Origin: Thalassovita taeanensis
Lineage (GTDB): Bacteria > Pseudomonadota > Alphaproteobacteria > Rhodobacterales > Rhodobacteraceae
NCBI RefSeq assembly: GCF_900110775.1
Contig: NZ_FOEP01000002.1
Span: 372,001-436,000, forward strand
Direction: 5' to 3'
Length of the DNA stretch: 64,000 nt
Shown here: in pieces, positions 63,274-64,000 of the stretch
Layout: each line of letters starts with the position of its first letter
How positions within the stretch are numbered: the first letter of the stretch is position 1
Position numbers and translations under genes: made by a program
The notes under the pieces: generated by a model
Database searches by the model: none
What the model was told of the DNA's origin: nothing
The model's input: only the letters and a program-made list of their open reading frames with translations

Positions 63274-64000
63274 TCAGGCCCGCGGCGCGGTGCCCAAGGC
63301 CATCGCGCTGACCGCCGGCGCCCAGTTGCGCACCCCGCCGGTATCGTTGCGCCCCGCTTGCCGCTTGAATTCCAGCCGCGCAATCTGATCGCGGTGCACC
63401 TCGTCGGGGCCATCGGCCAGACGCAGCAAACGCGCCGTGGCATAGGCCGCAGCCAGCCCGAAATCATTGCCGGTGCCACCGCCGCCAAACATCTGGATCG
63501 CCCAGTCGATCACCTTGCAGGCCATGTCCGGCACCGCCACCTTGATCATCGCAATCTCGGCGCGGGCCTGTTTGTTGCCGACCGTATCCATCAGATGCGC
63601 CGCCCGCAGCGTCAGCAGGCGCGACTGTTCAATCAGGATCCGCGATTGCGCAATCCGTTCGCGCGATACCGACTGTTCCGACAGCAATTTACCAAAGGCC
63701 ATGCGGTCCTCGGCACGGGCACACATCTTTTCCAGCGTCCGTTCCGCTAGGCCAATCAACCGCATGCAATGGTGAATCCGTCCCGGCCCCAGCCGCCCCT
63801 GCGCAATCTCAAACCCGCGCCCTTCGCCCAGCAACATATTGCTGGCAGGAACCCGCACATTTTCAAACAAGATCTCTGCCGCGCGGTCCGGCACGCCGTA
63901 AAACCCAAACACCGGCAGCGCGCGTTCAACTGTGATGCCGGGCGTGTCCATTGGCACCAGAATCATCGACTGCTGCTTATAGGTCTCCGCCTCAGGGTCG
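63274..64000 (-). CDS. ACAD11/LvaC-like acyl-CoA dehydrogenase, C-terminal part (cut by window edge)
   Basis: The frame is open to the right edge, so the N-terminus is missing; about 241 residues are visible. [49 protein letters not shown] and [19 protein letters not shown] closely resemble the dehydrogenase domain of ACAD10/11 and LvaC. The canonical catalytic Glu is Asp (ADGPDEV), and the alternative mid-chain site has no Glu, as in that group. Such enzymes act on phosphorylated 4-hydroxyacyl-CoA. The two APH-like kinases in the window are possible partners. Confidence 0.88.
   Translation of the reverse strand, partial: DPEAETYKQQSMILVPMDTPGITVERALPVFGFYGVPDRAAEILFENVRVPASNMLLGEGRGFEIAQGRLGPGRIHHCMRLIGLAERTLEKMCARAEDRMAFGKLLSEQSVSRERIAQSRILIEQSRLLTLRAAHLMDTVGNKQARAEIAMIKVAVPDMACKVIDWAIQMFGGGGTGNDFGLAAAYATARLLRLADGPDEVHRDQIARLEFKRQAGRNDTGGVRNWAPAVSAMALGTAPRA

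Overview
The window is a gene-dense stretch of an alphaproteobacterial chromosome, most likely Rhodobacterales (Roseobacter group). I infer this from gene content (aerobic cobN with cobW, DUF2478, class I FBPase plus rpe, many acyl-CoA catabolism genes), the high GC, and the CCTCCGGCGGGGATATTT-type extragenic repeats. I found no rRNA, tRNA, CRISPR array, insertion sequence or phage gene. No gap between genes exceeds 300 bases. Both window edges cut a gene: cobW on the left, an ACAD11/LvaC-like acyl-CoA dehydrogenase on the right.

Layout. (1) 1-5.5 kb: cobalamin genes (3' end of cobW, a GNAT acetyltransferase, cobN), a small unknown Gly/Lys-rich protein on the opposite strand, and a DUF2478 protein. 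(2) 5.5-7.2 kb: adenine deaminase behind a leader that can fold over its ribosome binding site. (3) 7.4-11.8 kb: a PimF-like hydratase/dehydrogenase fusion with a two-subunit acyl-CoA dehydrogenase (PimC/PimD-like). (4) 11.9-23.5 kb: mostly minus-strand acyl-CoA accessory genes (CurA-like reductase, thioesterase, APH-fold kinase, histidine phosphatase, thiolase, MaoC hydratase, two CoA ligases, IclR regulator, SDR) and a plus-strand quinone reductase. (5) 23.7-25.4 kb: fbp and rpe. (6) 25.5-35.1 kb: a PAS-LuxR regulator divergent from a peptide-type ABC operon with an M20 deacylase, aldehyde dehydrogenase, a small Cys-His-Asp protein of unknown function and an SDR. (7) 35.1-40.1 kb: a complete Liv-type ABC transporter. 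(8) 40.2-46.2 kb: MFS transporter, asd, an AsmA-like protein, rimO. (9) 46.3-59.4 kb: a cluster resembling the Pseudomonas acyclic terpene (Atu) pathway: AtuD-like dehydrogenase, CoA ligase, AtuB-like SDR, APH-like kinase, GntR regulator, two SDRs, AtuE-like hydratase, and biotin-dependent carboxylase subunits resembling AtuF and AtuC. (10) 59.5-64 kb: FadH-like dienoyl-CoA reductase, a beta-keto acid cleavage enzyme, a GST and the partial dehydrogenase.

Together this looks like a catabolic region for branched or cyclic acids, with gluconeogenic and transport genes between. The most unusual non-coding signals are two arrays of GTCGGTAT repeats with an exact 11-bp period, a shared TTCTGCA-N-TGCA palindrome upstream of two beta-oxidation genes, several alternative-fold leaders, and a switch of GC skew suggesting an inverted segment of roughly 13-42 kb. 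All functions are assigned from sequence motifs read by eye; no database search was possible.
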